In this document: one piece after another, positions 46,518 through 57,576 of the stretch
How the letters are laid out: the number at the start of each line of letters is the position of its first letter
How positions within the stretch are numbered: the first letter of the stretch is position 1
NCBI GenBank assembly: GCA_015178975.1
Contig: WHVD01000102.1
Span: 189,001 to 253,000, forward strand
Length of the DNA: 64,000 bases
From: Hysterangium stoloniferum
Lineage: Eukaryota > Basidiomycota > Agaricomycetes > Hysterangiales > Hysterangiaceae
Direction of reading: 5' to 3'
The notes under the pieces: generated by a model
Seen by the model: the letters and a program-made list of their open reading frames with translations, nothing else
Database searches by the model: none
Told to the model about the DNA's origin: nothing
Position numbers and translations under genes: made by a program

Positions 46518-48992
46518 AATTGTCCTGTAGGATATATAATTACTGTGGATTTATGGAGGCATACATGCATGCGGGCGTTACATTGGCAGACGACGTTGTT
46601 CTTGTAGTGTCTGCGTTATATTGTCTCAGTATTCTTTTGTCATCCGATATTCTTTATATATCAAACTCGAACCGAGGGAGGTATTTTTGCTTCATTTGCA
46701 GTCAATGGGCTCACAGCACTTTGTAATTTGTTGCTATTTTGGTAATTAAGGATATAGTCTTCCCTGAGGCTAAATATTTGTTTTAAACTTTTGGGAGATA
46801 ATACGGTTGAACAGTACAAAGAGTACGCTCAGGTTCAGGTTGTAGTGAACTATCAACTTTTAAATGCTGACAAAGTTGATATCTCCGTCGTAGACAGTCT
46901 AACAGTATTGCAGGGCCTCATGGAAACTACCGCAGGACAGTACCTAATTGAAATAGTTCTTGAAACGCTTCCGAGAGCGGAGCTCATGGCTGCGATATTG
47001 TTCTTAGAGTTCCGCCAAATCCTGAAGGAGCTATAGGAAATGAGCTGGCGGACATTTTTGGACAAAAGGCGGCACAAGGTCATAGTAGTTGACAAAAACC
47101 CTATGAAGGAAATCGTGAAATGGTTAGCTACCAATAAGCACATCAACAGTAATCGGACGCGCACCGAAGATCCGAAACGGTTAGTAACCACACAGCTAAG
47201 CCCTCCGAGTCGCCCAGGTACAAGCTACTGAGGAGAATTGACGAATAACCACCCACCAGGAGCTACCAAAACTTACAGAGAAGCTGGGCCACTTTTGTAT
47301 TTCAGAGAGGAGTGGGCAGATGGAGTTACGCCAAGGGGAGATATTTATCGGGCTTGTTCAACCTTTCCATTAGCACTTCATTCTAGTGCGCGAAGCTTAA
47401 ATATGTGAATATTTTAATCAGTACACAAAACATGGCAGGACCACTACGCACACCAGGAGTATATTAAGGCAGCAGCGGACTAGACTTTTACAGAGCAAAT
47501 TGATTATGTAGTTGCACAATACTAGCTTTATCCATTTCGGGTGGAGTGGTTTACTATCATCTCCCTACTAAGTACTGTTGTCGGTTCCCATATTATGGGC
47601 CGGGGGAATTCATTGATAGACGTGGATGCCAAATGGATTTCCCAGAAGTCGACATCCTTTAGCAATATGCTGGTCTACTCGAGTAACATGGGGAATTAAT
47701 CGGCTTTCGTTACAGATATGCTGTGATTACCACGTCAATCTAATTTCCTTGGTTTCAATTTGCGAACAACATCAAGCTCTGTGGTTCTCGGGGTCTGTCA
47801 CCCTGGATTCATTGTCATCGCGCCACTTTGAACTGAACGCTGAAGTCAGTTACATCATGTTGATCGACCCCAATACAGCCGAAAAACCTAAACACTCGGG
47901 AGAGGATAACCATTATCGATGATCATGTAAAAATCCTCTGCTCACATGCCGCCACCAAACCGCGGGCACTCTTCCCAGGAGGCGTCAAACAACGAGACAA
48001 TGTTCGCATACGAAAGAGCATGGGATGCTGTTGAATATTGAGTTGAGACCGATGTAGTATGTGAGGAACCGGCTGACCTGCCATGATATTACTGATAGTT
48101 AGGATGCGCCTGCCTGTACTATTCTCCTTACGCGTTTGCAACAAGTTCCCGAGTACCCAACTCAAGCCAAACGTGCTGTTTATCGTAAAAACTTACCAGA
48201 TGCTGTTGAAATGCACATAGATGCTACTACATCAGTGTTTCTCCCCTACACCCTAACGATCGCTGGCTTTCAACCAATCGACACCCCTGCTATGGAATAT
48301 TTTTCCTTTTTGTGTATTCTGAGGGTGTGTCAAGAGTGTCAATGTGATATCTTAATCAAGGAAGTTGTGGTACAACTCAGTGCTGCTCGTGCTTTTGTGG
48401 CCAAAACGATTTTCTATGCCTTCCAGCTGAAGATTGGGAACTTAGTCTGGAGATCCGCCTGGCAGCTTGTCCAATAATAGCTTGGCTTAATCATTTATGG
48501 GCCTCTATATGATACTAGGGATTGCCTTTCCCTAGCTTTTGTTCTTTTTCTATTTACTGTGGCATCATTGTTTGTGAGAGACGGGTAACTATATACGTAC
48601 GAATCTATGCGTTTACGATCAATACCTTGGTATCTCTATCTCCGGGAGTTATCATGATGTGCCACGCCATCAAATGTTACTTAAACTCGAAGTTATTTTC
48701 ACATATCATGTATGGCCTTGATACCAGTCTCAAAATGATTTTTCTAAAACTTTTGAAGGTCAAAAACAAATTTATAATGTGAATTCCACTTACTAAATGG
48801 GGGGCGGTCAGGCGTCAAAAAAGGCAGTACGGGAAGAGAGTTAGTTATAGGTTGTTTTCTTTAATACGCATATTTCACGTTGCAAATCCTGATGTGACCA
48901 TTCAGGCCGAACCGGCAACATTACATTAAACGAAGCTCTAAAATTAGGCACTTGTTTTTTCACACGCCCAATACTGCGACTTCTTAACATTG
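46518..48992 (+). other. Decayed or unrecognised ORFs between DUF6533 and F-box genes
   Basis: Several plus-strand frames follow one another without a convincing gene. 46520-46726 has hydrophobic segments (VVLVVSALYCLSILLSSDIL). 46794-47036 encodes YKEYAQVQVVVNYQLLN with no ATG start. 48136-48477 ends with FVAKTIFYAFQLKIGNLVWR, which resembles a membrane segment of seven-pass proteins of these fungi, and 48522-48782 is also hydrophobic. I read this as one or two eroded membrane-protein genes but cannot prove it. Confidence 0.35.
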
Positions 48993-50521
48993 ATGCTCAC
49001 CAACCAACCTTTTGATGTGATTGAGAAGATTGTCTGTCTAATTGACGATTTCCGTGATCGTGTCAACCTAGCGTTAACCAACCGTTACTTTTCAGATCTA
49101 ATCATACCACATCATTTGGCACACCGCGAAATCCAATGTCATCCTCGCCACGAATGGGTATGGAAATATCTTATAGACCATCCCAAATTTGCCTCCCAGA
49201 TTGGTACCTTTGAACTCATTGCCAGCGAAATGCTTCAAGACGCAGTTCTTCCAGCTCCACTGATGAAATATGGCAATTCGGTATCCCACATTCCCACAGC
49301 ACAGAGTATTGAGGATGATCACTATGCTGGTGATACGATTAGCATTGATTTTGGGTATATCATCCAGGCTGTACTCACAATGAAGAGCCTTAGAGTGTTC
49401 CGGATGGGTCACAACTCTCTCTGGTGGTCGGCCATCCCAAATCTCTTTGCAGCAATGAATGTTTCCGGGGCCCAAATAACGGAGTTGGACCTCTGGCTCA
49501 ATACGTTAGGAAATATCCACCACAAGCCGGAAACAATCAATGAGGTGAATATATCCAACTCTGCCATTCCATCAAACTGTAATAGGCCTGACGTACTTGA
49601 CACAGATTTGGTCATTCTCGAATATTACACACTTTGAACTCGTCACATGTCCAACTGGTATCCTCTCCGACGACACATTTGAAGTGGTAAATCATGAAGC
49701 GTATATTTCAGATATGATGTCCATGCTCATGTCTCGTTGCCCAACCCTCCAAAAGCTCTCTCTTTCCGTATCATGCTCTATCCCATATTTTCTCTCCCAA
49801 GCTCACTGGCCTCGGCTTTCGGAGTTGAAAATAGGCCCAGCTGTCAAATTATACCAGGATGGACAACCACTGGAGGAAAGAGTGAGGGTATTGAGGGGGT
49901 TCTTGGAAAGGCACAACTCACTTGAAGATATGTTTTTCGAACGAAAAGACACCATTCATCCTACTGTTTTATATCCTGGTATACTGCCCTCCCTCCGAGC
50001 CTTCGCAATTGGTCGAAGACAAAGCTATCTTCTTCCTGATATGTTGCCTCTGCCCATGGCGCAAAAGTTACATATGATTCATGCACCAGTCACACACGGA
50101 TGCGAATCATTCCTGTCCGAGATGAAAAGTCTTCGTTCCTGCGTTATCTACGTCTCTCCACAATATCACCTACGGCATTTCCCTAGGCTACCTACGTTGG
50201 AGATCCTGATCATCAACGGGCTTTCGCAAACCCCTTTTCAACTGGTAAGCCAGTGCACATCATTCCAAATATCCTGACATGGTACTGTAGGGAGACGAGG
50301 ACATTAATCGTATTCTCTTGCTGCGCGAATTAACCCATCTGTTGGGCCTTTCGTCAGCTTTTGATGTATCAACCCCTGAGGGATTAGATAGCCTGCGGAC
50401 TTTAGCCGTACTCCCTAAGTTATCCGTTGTTGCTGTTCGGATGGCGGGTATAGTGACGAACGTTACGCTGTCAAGGGATGCTAATGGCAAGTTTACAAGG
50501 GTTGCCCCCATTGATGGATAG
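48993..50521 (+). CDS. F-box-like protein, 473 residues
   Basis: Three exons: 48993-49544, 49606-50244 and 50291-50521, with GT-AG introns of 61 and 46 bp; the first contains a ctgac branch-like site. The product starts MLTNQPFDVIEKIVCLIDDF, an F-box-like segment (hydrophobic residues spaced as in Skp1-binding helices, then LALTNRYFSDLIIPHHL). The rest has the irregular Leu-rich pattern of basidiomycete F-box proteins (LKIGPAVKLYQDG, LRAFAIGRRQSYLLPDMLP, LRHFPRLPTLEILIINGLS), ending at TRVAPIDG. Such proteins recruit substrates to SCF ubiquitin ligases; the target is unknown. The start at 48993 is the only ATG ahead of the F-box. Reading through the first intron gives a false 215-residue ORF. 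Confidence 0.8.
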
Positions 50522-51562
50522 TGTTCATCTTATCAGTTTGACCATTATGGTTTTTTTTTTCGTTTTCTATCTCTAGCTTTCTTGCATAAACCTGTACCAT
50601 CCCAAATTTCACAAGCTCCTCAGTGAACAGCAAGGATCGCAAATACTCGTTTTGATCCCCATAGATATATTGAGTTGGCTACGTGGTGAGAACCGAAATG
50701 CAGAACGCCACGAAAAGAATTACCATAAACCGATTAGGAATCCTTTGAGCATGTTTTTAACGTACTTGGTTGGCGGGAGACCGACGCCTCGGGAGAGTGG
50801 ACCTTGTGGAACGGCGCATAACTCCAAGTTGCCAAGTTGCCATTCCTCCCCCCTGTTAACCTTCTCTCACATCTCACATAAAGTATTGTAAATGGTAGAC
50901 TAATGCTAGTACATCAACCATTTTGAATCTTTTCATGAGTAATTTTGGGATTCATCTTACATCGTAGGAAAAGGAATTCAAAACCGAAGTCCCTAGCTTC
51001 TCTGAATGTGATAGCTAGCTCAGCTACCTCACAACCATGCTAAATTAACTATTTCCCTAATGCACTTCGAGAAAAATCGATTACATGTAACTAGATGGGA
51101 CAGGTCGTGTATCCCCGATCTATTTACTACAGATCCAGCATAGATCTATTCTCGCTACCATAGGTTTCGACATTGGCAATTATCTTTGAGAAGCGACTAA
51201 TTGGTTTTCACGGTCGAGCCACATATTTCTGACGAACTGAGTGTACTTCACCATCGCCAAAAGGCCAGTATTTGTAGGAGATATAACACGGTGAACAGCG
51301 TAACAGTGATGAGAGCATGTAGTTACCCAAACAATGAAGTAGAGTACGGAAAGTAAATAATGCAGGATAGCGAGTAAAGCATTTTAGCAAGTGAAAGAAA
51401 TTCAACCCACTCCAGGGCAATGCCAGAATTGCGCACACTCATATAATCTGGTCCACAACGTGTGATTACGACCACGGGATGACCAATCCACATGATATAA
51501 AATAGCCTTAGAGCGAGCAACCCCGACTTTCCGAACTGTGGAGGCGGTGTAAACTTCTTGGA
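50522..51562. other. Intergenic
   Basis: A poly(T) run at 50551-50560 follows the F-box gene. A hydrophobic minus-strand ORF (51208-51520, ALRLFYIMWIGHPVVV) might be an extra 3' exon of the next gene or a decayed membrane gene; no join could be supported. Confidence 0.4.
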
Positions 51563-52850
51563 TTAATGGGGGCTTGTTGCAGCGCGGCCAATTGGTAACA
51601 TTTCAGAGGGGGTGTCGTTTGTTTCTGGGGAATTGAAAAACCTTTTCACCAGAGTTCGGGCAGGACCTATAATAGAGGGCAATATGGCGATCATGGCAAA
51701 GACCTCACACTAGTGAGATAGAAAGAGACTTGTAACAGTTAATGTACCTACTTGACCGAACCCCCAACTAGAATCTAGACTCGTACATTAGGAATGGTAT
51801 GATGTAAGGTGCCAAATTGTATACCTGAGAGTACAGCTCCACTTCGTTTGATGGTCAATTCTGTAGTTATGATGAAATAAACACCACCACAGATCTGTGC
51901 GGGAAATATAGCCAGAGAAACCGCTGGTGCGATGGGGGAAGCCGAACTTGGATAAAAGCCATAGGAATGCTTACTCACGGTCAGAATTTGGGACGCAACA
52001 TTGCGTATACTCCACTCTCGGGCTCCTTTCTCGCTCGGGATTTCGTTCCCTTGTGCTCAATTTCCTCCGTCTTAGCCATCCCCTAATTTCGATTGCGGTT
52101 ACACATGTGAATACGAATAACGCCAAACCAGTGAATATAAGGGCCAATGTTCTGCCTTCTTTTTGGGCTCGTAATGGCAGTGCAAATAGAACGACGAATT
52201 CAATGTTGGAGCTTTGAGGACAGTTAAATAAAAGCAGTTTCGGGGCGACTGCCCACATGATGATGGTCAATACCAAAGTGAAGTATACTTCGCGGTTCAT
52301 TAATTATCGGATGCTAATGATGTGGTTGTGCGCACCTAGTAGAAGAGCTGAACCCTGTATTGTGCGACTTTTTCCCTTTCTACGGGAGTATGTAGCCAAA
52401 TCAAGATACAGCCCGAAAATGGCAAACCAGTCGAGCTGACTAACTGAGGACATATGAGTTCATTTGATTCTGGAAAGAAGGCTATCAACATACCAATTAT
52501 AAGTTCGAGGAATGTGAGTTGGCCCCTGCGATGCTCAAGTAAGGCTGAGATACTGAGACCAAGACTAGTTGTTGTCGTTTGTATTATTGAGATATAATTC
52601 GCATATGTATGAACGTAGATTTAATCATACCTAGTGGCACAAAGGGTCCACATAGCAACCTCTGCGTCTTTAGGTGATGGGTCAATCCCAATTACTATTG
52701 CACGCATCTTTCAGTACGATCTGCGGGGCTTGATCAATAGGAAACGCGCGGACCTAACATGAAAACCTGAATATACAATGACACGCGGACACCCACCCCG
52801 CCAAAATCGCTATTATATTGAAGGGCAGTTGAACAGTCTCGAGATGACAT
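51563..52850 (-). CDS. Multi-pass membrane protein, paralogue 2 of a tandem pair
   Basis: ATG at 52850 opens MSSRDCSTALQYNSDFGGVG, then VRVSLYIQ at the first splice. Further exons: DPSPKDAEVAMWTLCATR, LGLSISALLEHRRGQLTFLE, FAIFGLYLDLATYSRRKGKS, VYFTLVLTIIMWAVAPKLLL, NIEFVVLFALPLRAQKEGRT, LALIFTGLALFVFTCVTAIE, and the last exon EVFAMIAILPSIIGPARTLV, ending with TAA at 51563. At least five membrane spans are likely. It is parallel, exon by exon, to the gene at 53621-55085. I do not recognise a named domain, though the opening 'Y-N-x-D-x-x-G-x-G-V-R' pattern is one I associate with uncharacterised membrane proteins of Agaricomycetes. Exon borders are approximate. Confidence 0.7.
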
Positions 52851-52916
52851 TGTTGAACTCGGAGATGGTTGCAAGAGAAAACACTTCAAATTGTAGTGAG
52901 CCCTTGCCACATGTGC

Positions 52917-53092
52917 ACAGAGCTACACATCCTTCAGCTAATGGACACAGCTGCACATCCTTCGGCTATTGGGCACATCTGCACATCCTTCGACTAATGG
53001 ACACAGCTGCACATCCTTCGGCTATTGGGCACAGCTGCACAGCCTTCGGCTAATGGACACAACTGCACATCCTTCGGCTAATGGACACAGCC
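52917..53092. repeat. 28-bp minisatellite upstream of the membrane-protein gene
   Basis: About six units of acagctgcacatccttcggc-taatggac, with variants. It begins about 65 bp upstream of the start codon of the minus-strand gene at 52850, so it lies in its promoter or 5' UTR. The plus-strand ORF over it is a by-product of the repeat. Confidence 0.9.
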
Positions 53093-53620
53093 ATGTATAA
53101 TCAGATTCAGGCACAGCCTGTGGACCAGACGCGATTCAATAAATTGGGTCTGTACAGGTTTTCTATTAGTTTTAATCCGTTTCGTTTTATTTTGGCTGTG
53201 CTTGCTTTCGTTGCGTCACATGTACTACATTATTCCGGTTGTTCCTTCCATTTTACTTTCATATCTGTCTCTGTGAATCTGAAATTCCTTGCTATGATTT
53301 AACGTCTGACAACAGATAAGAATTAATAACCCCGTGTGCGTCTCTTAATAGTGTGGGGCTTCGGTAATTTATTAAAATAGAATGAAAACAGGAAGGCGTA
53401 CAAGCAGATGTTTTTCCCATATTCAGAGATATTGAGGACAGTGGCATACCAGATGAACAGTGCACAAGTCAAGGGCAGTATGAATAGATAACGATTGCAT
53501 GGGAGATGAACAACACAGCACAACACCAAGAAATCAGATGGTGGGTCCAGTTGACGGACCCATCGTGGTCGAAAATCAAGACTCGTCCAAAGCAACTTGC
53601 AGTTATCTCCAACATTAGAT
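53093..53620. other. Spacer between the paralogues
   Basis: No gene supported. A minus-strand ORF at 53323-53595 is hydrophobic (LFILPLTCALFIWYATVL) but has no ATG context or splice partner; it may be a remnant of the neighbouring family. Confidence 0.35.
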
Positions 53621-55085
53621 TTACACTGGGGCCTGGGGGGTCCTCTCGCGAATGGAGGGCGCTCTACTAGTGGACTGTAAAGGCGGTGCGAGTCTGTTGG
53701 GATCCACGAGAGTCGATTTATCGCGGCCGGATTGGGGGGAACCTGGACGGGAAGCAGTATGTCGTGATGCTGATGCGTCAGACAGCTCGTATGAGATATC
53801 GTTACGGGATGATCGCTCCTCGCGGTAATACACCAGCCCTTGAATCGTGGCTACAACGGCAGGCATGATAGCAATCATTGCAAGCACCTGATAACGGTAA
53901 GCAAACTGACGCTGCTCGCTGGGCAAATTCAACTTACTTGCCCGAATGACCAATTAGGATCTAGAAATCCGCATTTAGAAACAATGATTATCTGCCAATC
54001 TATATGATCTTACCTGAGAGTACGCCATTGCTTCGTTTAATTATCAATTCTGTAGTCGTAATAAAATAAATACAGACAAATATGTGTAACAATAGCAATC
54101 CTAAGAAATCAGCTATTAAATTCGGAAAATGTTGAATTGTTAACTAGTTAGAGGCGCAGAATGGTCATATAGATCACTCACGAGTGATATCTGGAACACA
54201 ACTTTGCTTAATTCGAAACGGGCGGGATCCGTTTTTCTCCGCTTTTACATGGCCATCGATATTCTTCTTCGACCGTCTACGCCTAACCCATTCCCAAAAC
54301 TCGTACAGGGTGACACACGTATACACCATCAGAATCAAAGAGCTGAATGCAAGGGACACTATACGGCCACTTTTCTGAGCCGGCAGTGCTAACCCAAATA
54401 AGATCACGAATTTGATTTCGGAGCTTTGAAGGCAATGGGACAGTGGGATACGAGGGGCTTCTACCCACAGAACCACGGCTAATGTTAGGGAAAAGTACGC
54501 TGTAAAGGAATTGAGTGAAGAAAGGTGATGATAGGCAGCGTTTACATACTCTGAGCGACGGCGGCAACTTTGGCTAAGGTGTCTTTCCCTTTGGAACGGG
54601 AGTATGCCGCTAACGCCATGTACATTCCAAAGACGGCAAAGAGGGCTAGCTGAATAACTTAGGGTTTCTCAGATTCATTGATGCGCAAAGCAAAGGAACG
54701 AAATATATTCACCCAGGATACCTTCAAGCAAGGACAGATTACCATTCGAAACTTGAATTAAAGCGGATATATTGAGACCGAGACTGGGAGTGCGAGACAT
54801 TCCATTGATTATTGTCAGCGTACCGTGTGGTATCCCTTGTGAGATCTAAAATGATCTATACCTGGTTGCACAGAGCGTCCAGATTGCATTGACTGCATCC
54901 GCGTGAGATCGTTTGGCCGCAGGAACTGTATGACACATGCCACCTTATGGTTTACGGGGCATCATCTAAAAGTATCACTCACCTAGCAAACACACCTGGA
55001 TGTAGAAAGAGATGCGCACACCAATACCAGCAATGTCGCTGTTGTATTGGAGGGCGTTGTTACATGGATCGGATGGTTGAGACAT
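53621..55085 (-). CDS. Multi-pass membrane protein, paralogue 1 of a tandem pair
   Basis: ATG at 55085 opens MSQPSDPCNNALQYNSDIAG, continuing IGVRISFYIQ, then exons with AKRSHADAVNAIWTLCATR, LGLNISALIQVSNGNLSLLE, LALFAVFGMYMALAAYSRSK, VYFSLTLAVVLWVEAPRIPL, EIKFVILFGLALPAQKSGRI, FSSLILMVYTCVTLYEFWEW, and a final exon LPSEQRQFAYRYQVLAMIAI that runs into a Ser/Arg-rich tail ending at 53621. The tail is longer than that of the paralogue at 51563. At least five membrane spans; probable location plasma membrane or endomembrane. No enzymatic motif seen. The gene looks intact and the two copies are well diverged, so the duplication is not recent. Confidence 0.72.
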
Positions 55086-55414
55086 GTCGCGCAGAGCGAA
55101 ATGTGCGGTGTGACAGAGGACTAGATCTTATTTCGTCATGCATAGCCGACTGCGCTGCTGTCCTTATACTTTAGAACGTCCAGAAGCCATAGCTTGCCGA
55201 TAGGATCGGCAATTGGACACAGCCACAATTAAAAGTTTAAAGTTAAACCTTGTACAGGCTTTGATCAGCACACCCATAAACGCTGGAATTAAGTATGTCA
55301 CCAAATGCAAATCGCCCAGCAACTTTGGACCCGGTCCCACGCATGTACAACGTACACCCATACGGCAGATGAGAATTACAGATACGTTGTGGGGTCGTGA
55401 AATCCTAAGAATTA
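55086..55414. other. Promoter region and spacer
   Basis: About 330 bp upstream of the membrane-protein gene up to the copia insertion. No gene seen; the ORFs here are shadows. Confidence 0.4.
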
Positions 55415-55574
55415 TGTTCGATGACAGCGTAAGGAAAACGGACAAGGTTTTATTTATGATGACTAAGCTACTGTAAAGCAATGGCTTGCAATACAACTAT
55501 TCTAACACGCCCACTTTGCAAGTCATTGAGGTGTTCAGTAAGACCATACACACGAAAAAATGAGAAATAAACCA

Positions 55575-55740
55575 ATTTTAACACAAAAAAAAAATATTGC
55601 ACCCACTCGACGCAAAACCCATCCCAAAGTTGACACGAAAAAAAACGCTGCGCCCACTAGATGCAGAACCACTCGAAATTTTTGAGAAACTTGCTGTGCC
55701 CACTAGACACAATATTCGTCTGGTACATTTGGCGTTGAAC
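55575..55740. repeat. Three imperfect repeats in the copia element
   Basis: Three copies of a unit like gcgcccactagatgcagaac, each preceded by an A-rich stretch, lie between gag and the 3' LTR where pol would be. Confidence 0.6.
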
Positions 55741-55850
55741 TGAACCTCAGAGCATCCTCGCTCTTAGAACGCATTCCCCCAACCTCCCAGATGACAAACA
55801 AATGCCAGACCTTGGAGCCCTACTCGCAACTCCTAGTCCACGCGATGATT

Positions 55851-56652
55851 TCAAGTGTGCAAAATATAAGCACCCATCCCTGTGCTATCAGTGGGGATCT
55901 CCTGGTTTTCAGTAGGTAATCCACTTGAAGACAAAACAACCGGCCTCAGCACGGGACAAAAATGCGCAATGTGACCTTCGCTGTTGCATCTATAGCAATT
56001 CTTCGGCTGTCGCATATTTGGTGAGTCGACTTTCATTTTCATGGCAATTTGACTCTCATTTTCTTTCTGCCCTTTTAGATGGCTTTCTTCTTCTACCAGT
56101 GCCGCGGAAATTTCTTCGACTGTAAGTGATCCCACATGCTGCATAAGAGCAGTTGCTACCACACCAAATTCCGGAGCCAAACAATAGATGAGGACATCCG
56201 GCACATCCTCATCACGTAACTCGACTCCAATTGCTCAAAGCTGTGAAGCCAGAGTCAAAATGCCATGGACATATTCCATCACTGGCTTTTTGACATCATG
56301 CTGGTACATACATATAGAGCTGGCGTTTCAATGAAATCCAATTGGCCCGATTATTTGCCTGATAGATTTTTGCAAGTGCTTGCCATGCCTCTGGTCCAGT
56401 GGTGCAATCCCGAATATACAATTGTTGGCTTGACATGGTTGTCAATCCAATTGCCGTGTAACCATCCTCCGAATGCTTTGCCCAATCCAAATACTCCTTG
56501 CTATTCTCATTCTTAGGTGCCTTTGTTCCACCATTAACAACACTCCATGATCCAGCATGCCGCAAAACCATTGACAATGAAAACTTCCATTTGTGGTAGT
56601 TATCACCCGAGAGTTTTGGGATACTCGCAAGTAAGGCGTTGATATTAGACAT
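55851..56652 (-). pseudogene. Copia gag (UBN2 type) with zinc knuckle, frameshifted
   Basis: The first frame, 56652-56296, starts MSNINALLASIPKLSGDNYH, continues KWKFSLSMVLRHAGSW and GPEAWQALAKIYQANNRAN, the typical copia gag N-terminus. After a shift near 56290 the second frame (56204-55851) has EEISAALVEEESHLKG and the zinc knuckle CYRCNSEGHIAHFC (CX2CX4HX4C) near 56000. No protease, integrase or reverse transcriptase follows. In a mobile element this protein would build the particle; here the element would need enzymes from a relative. Confidence 0.88.
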
Positions 56653-56929
56653 AAGATGATGAGATAGTATTAGTGTGACTTTTAAAGCAACGGGGCGGAG
56701 CCCATAACCTGTTCGATGACAGCGTAAGGAAAACGGACAAGGTTTTATTTACGATGACTAAGCTACTGTAAAGTACGAAATAGCCGAGCGTAAAATGTAT
56801 CAATGGCTTGCAATACAATGTATTCTAACAAATTAATGGAGAGGTGGGGATAAGTGAAACGCACCAGATACGGGGAGGGATGATAGAATGACTGTCTGGA
56901 AGGTTCGAAGCATCTAAGAAGGCTGATGT

Positions 56930-57235
56930 GCCTGATTTTATAGACATACCTTGCTTATTCCTCCCTCGACCCATTGGGATGCGTTTGATATATCGGAAGT
57001 GGACCCTGCTTAAAGTTTTAAGTTATCACACAATTCCCTCACAGATGCGGAGATTGTTATTGTCATATTTCAGGACTTTGAATGAAAGCTTGATAGTTGC
57101 AGCTACCGCATGTTATGTGCCGGATTAACTTATTGCAAGGCAGAACAGTGAGACGGCTTATACAGAATCACCAATGCCAGTACAAGTAAAGCAAAGTACA
57201 CGGTTCCATCAATAGTGAGGAAGAATAATATATTA
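56930..57235 (+). pseudogene. DUF6533-family gene fragment
   Basis: 57085-57210 reads ESLIVAATACYVPD, then LIARQNSETAYTES and VQVKQ. This lines up with SLIIAVVVYYTRHYFIARQH and ELLVKQ of the gene at 44957-46517. In-frame stops are present, and upstream pieces (DFIDIPCLFLPRPIGMRL) are not recognisable. It is an exon-sized remnant of a paralogue, cut by the nearby transposons. Confidence 0.5.
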
Positions 57236-57533
57236 CAGGTGTTCTGAGTACGTAAGGGAGTTCAGAATTTAAAAAAAATCCCGCCACAGACATATTGTGC
57301 CATATCTCCAGAATGAGTGGCAATTAAGACATAATAACAGACCATGTGTATGATATTGTATGGATCTATATATATATGTATATATTTGGCCTTATGACAG
57401 GCTATTTAATATTCAGTGAAATATCATTGCAATGGTTCCCCTTCATTCAATTCTCTCTATATTTGCATATAAGCTGGTGAAATTAATACTACATATTGTA
57501 TCTAAACATCACCTGAGTTGTGAGGCCTAATAC

Positions 57534-57570
57534 TACCTTTTGAACAAGTGGCACAACTTGTTCAAAGGGT
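57534..57570. repeat. Short palindrome
   Basis: ttttgaacaagt and acttgttcaaa pair around a 4-6 base loop, just upstream of an LTR start at 57577. Confidence 0.6.
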
Positions 57571-57576
57571 GGTATT

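Larger units (their letters stand above)
55415..56830 (-). mobile_element. Gag-only Ty1/copia element with short LTRs
   Basis: Complete element of 1416 bp with a perfect AATTA target duplication (55410-55414, 56831-56835). The 5' LTR (minus strand) is 56710-56830, 121 bp, TGTTAGAATACATTG...ATCGAACA. The 3' LTR is 55415-55507, 93 bp, with one 28-bp deletion. The primer-binding site GGTTATGGGCTCC follows the 5' LTR directly and a purine-rich aagtgggcg precedes the 3' LTR. Only gag is present between them. Confidence 0.93.

Noticed and set aside
49098-49615. Minus-strand ORFs over the F-box gene
   Set aside because: Complement of exons with a consistent plus-strand splice model.
52778-53053. 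Plus-strand ORF of 91 residues
   Set aside because: It overlaps the first exon of the minus-strand gene at 52850 and the 28-bp repeat; no independent support.
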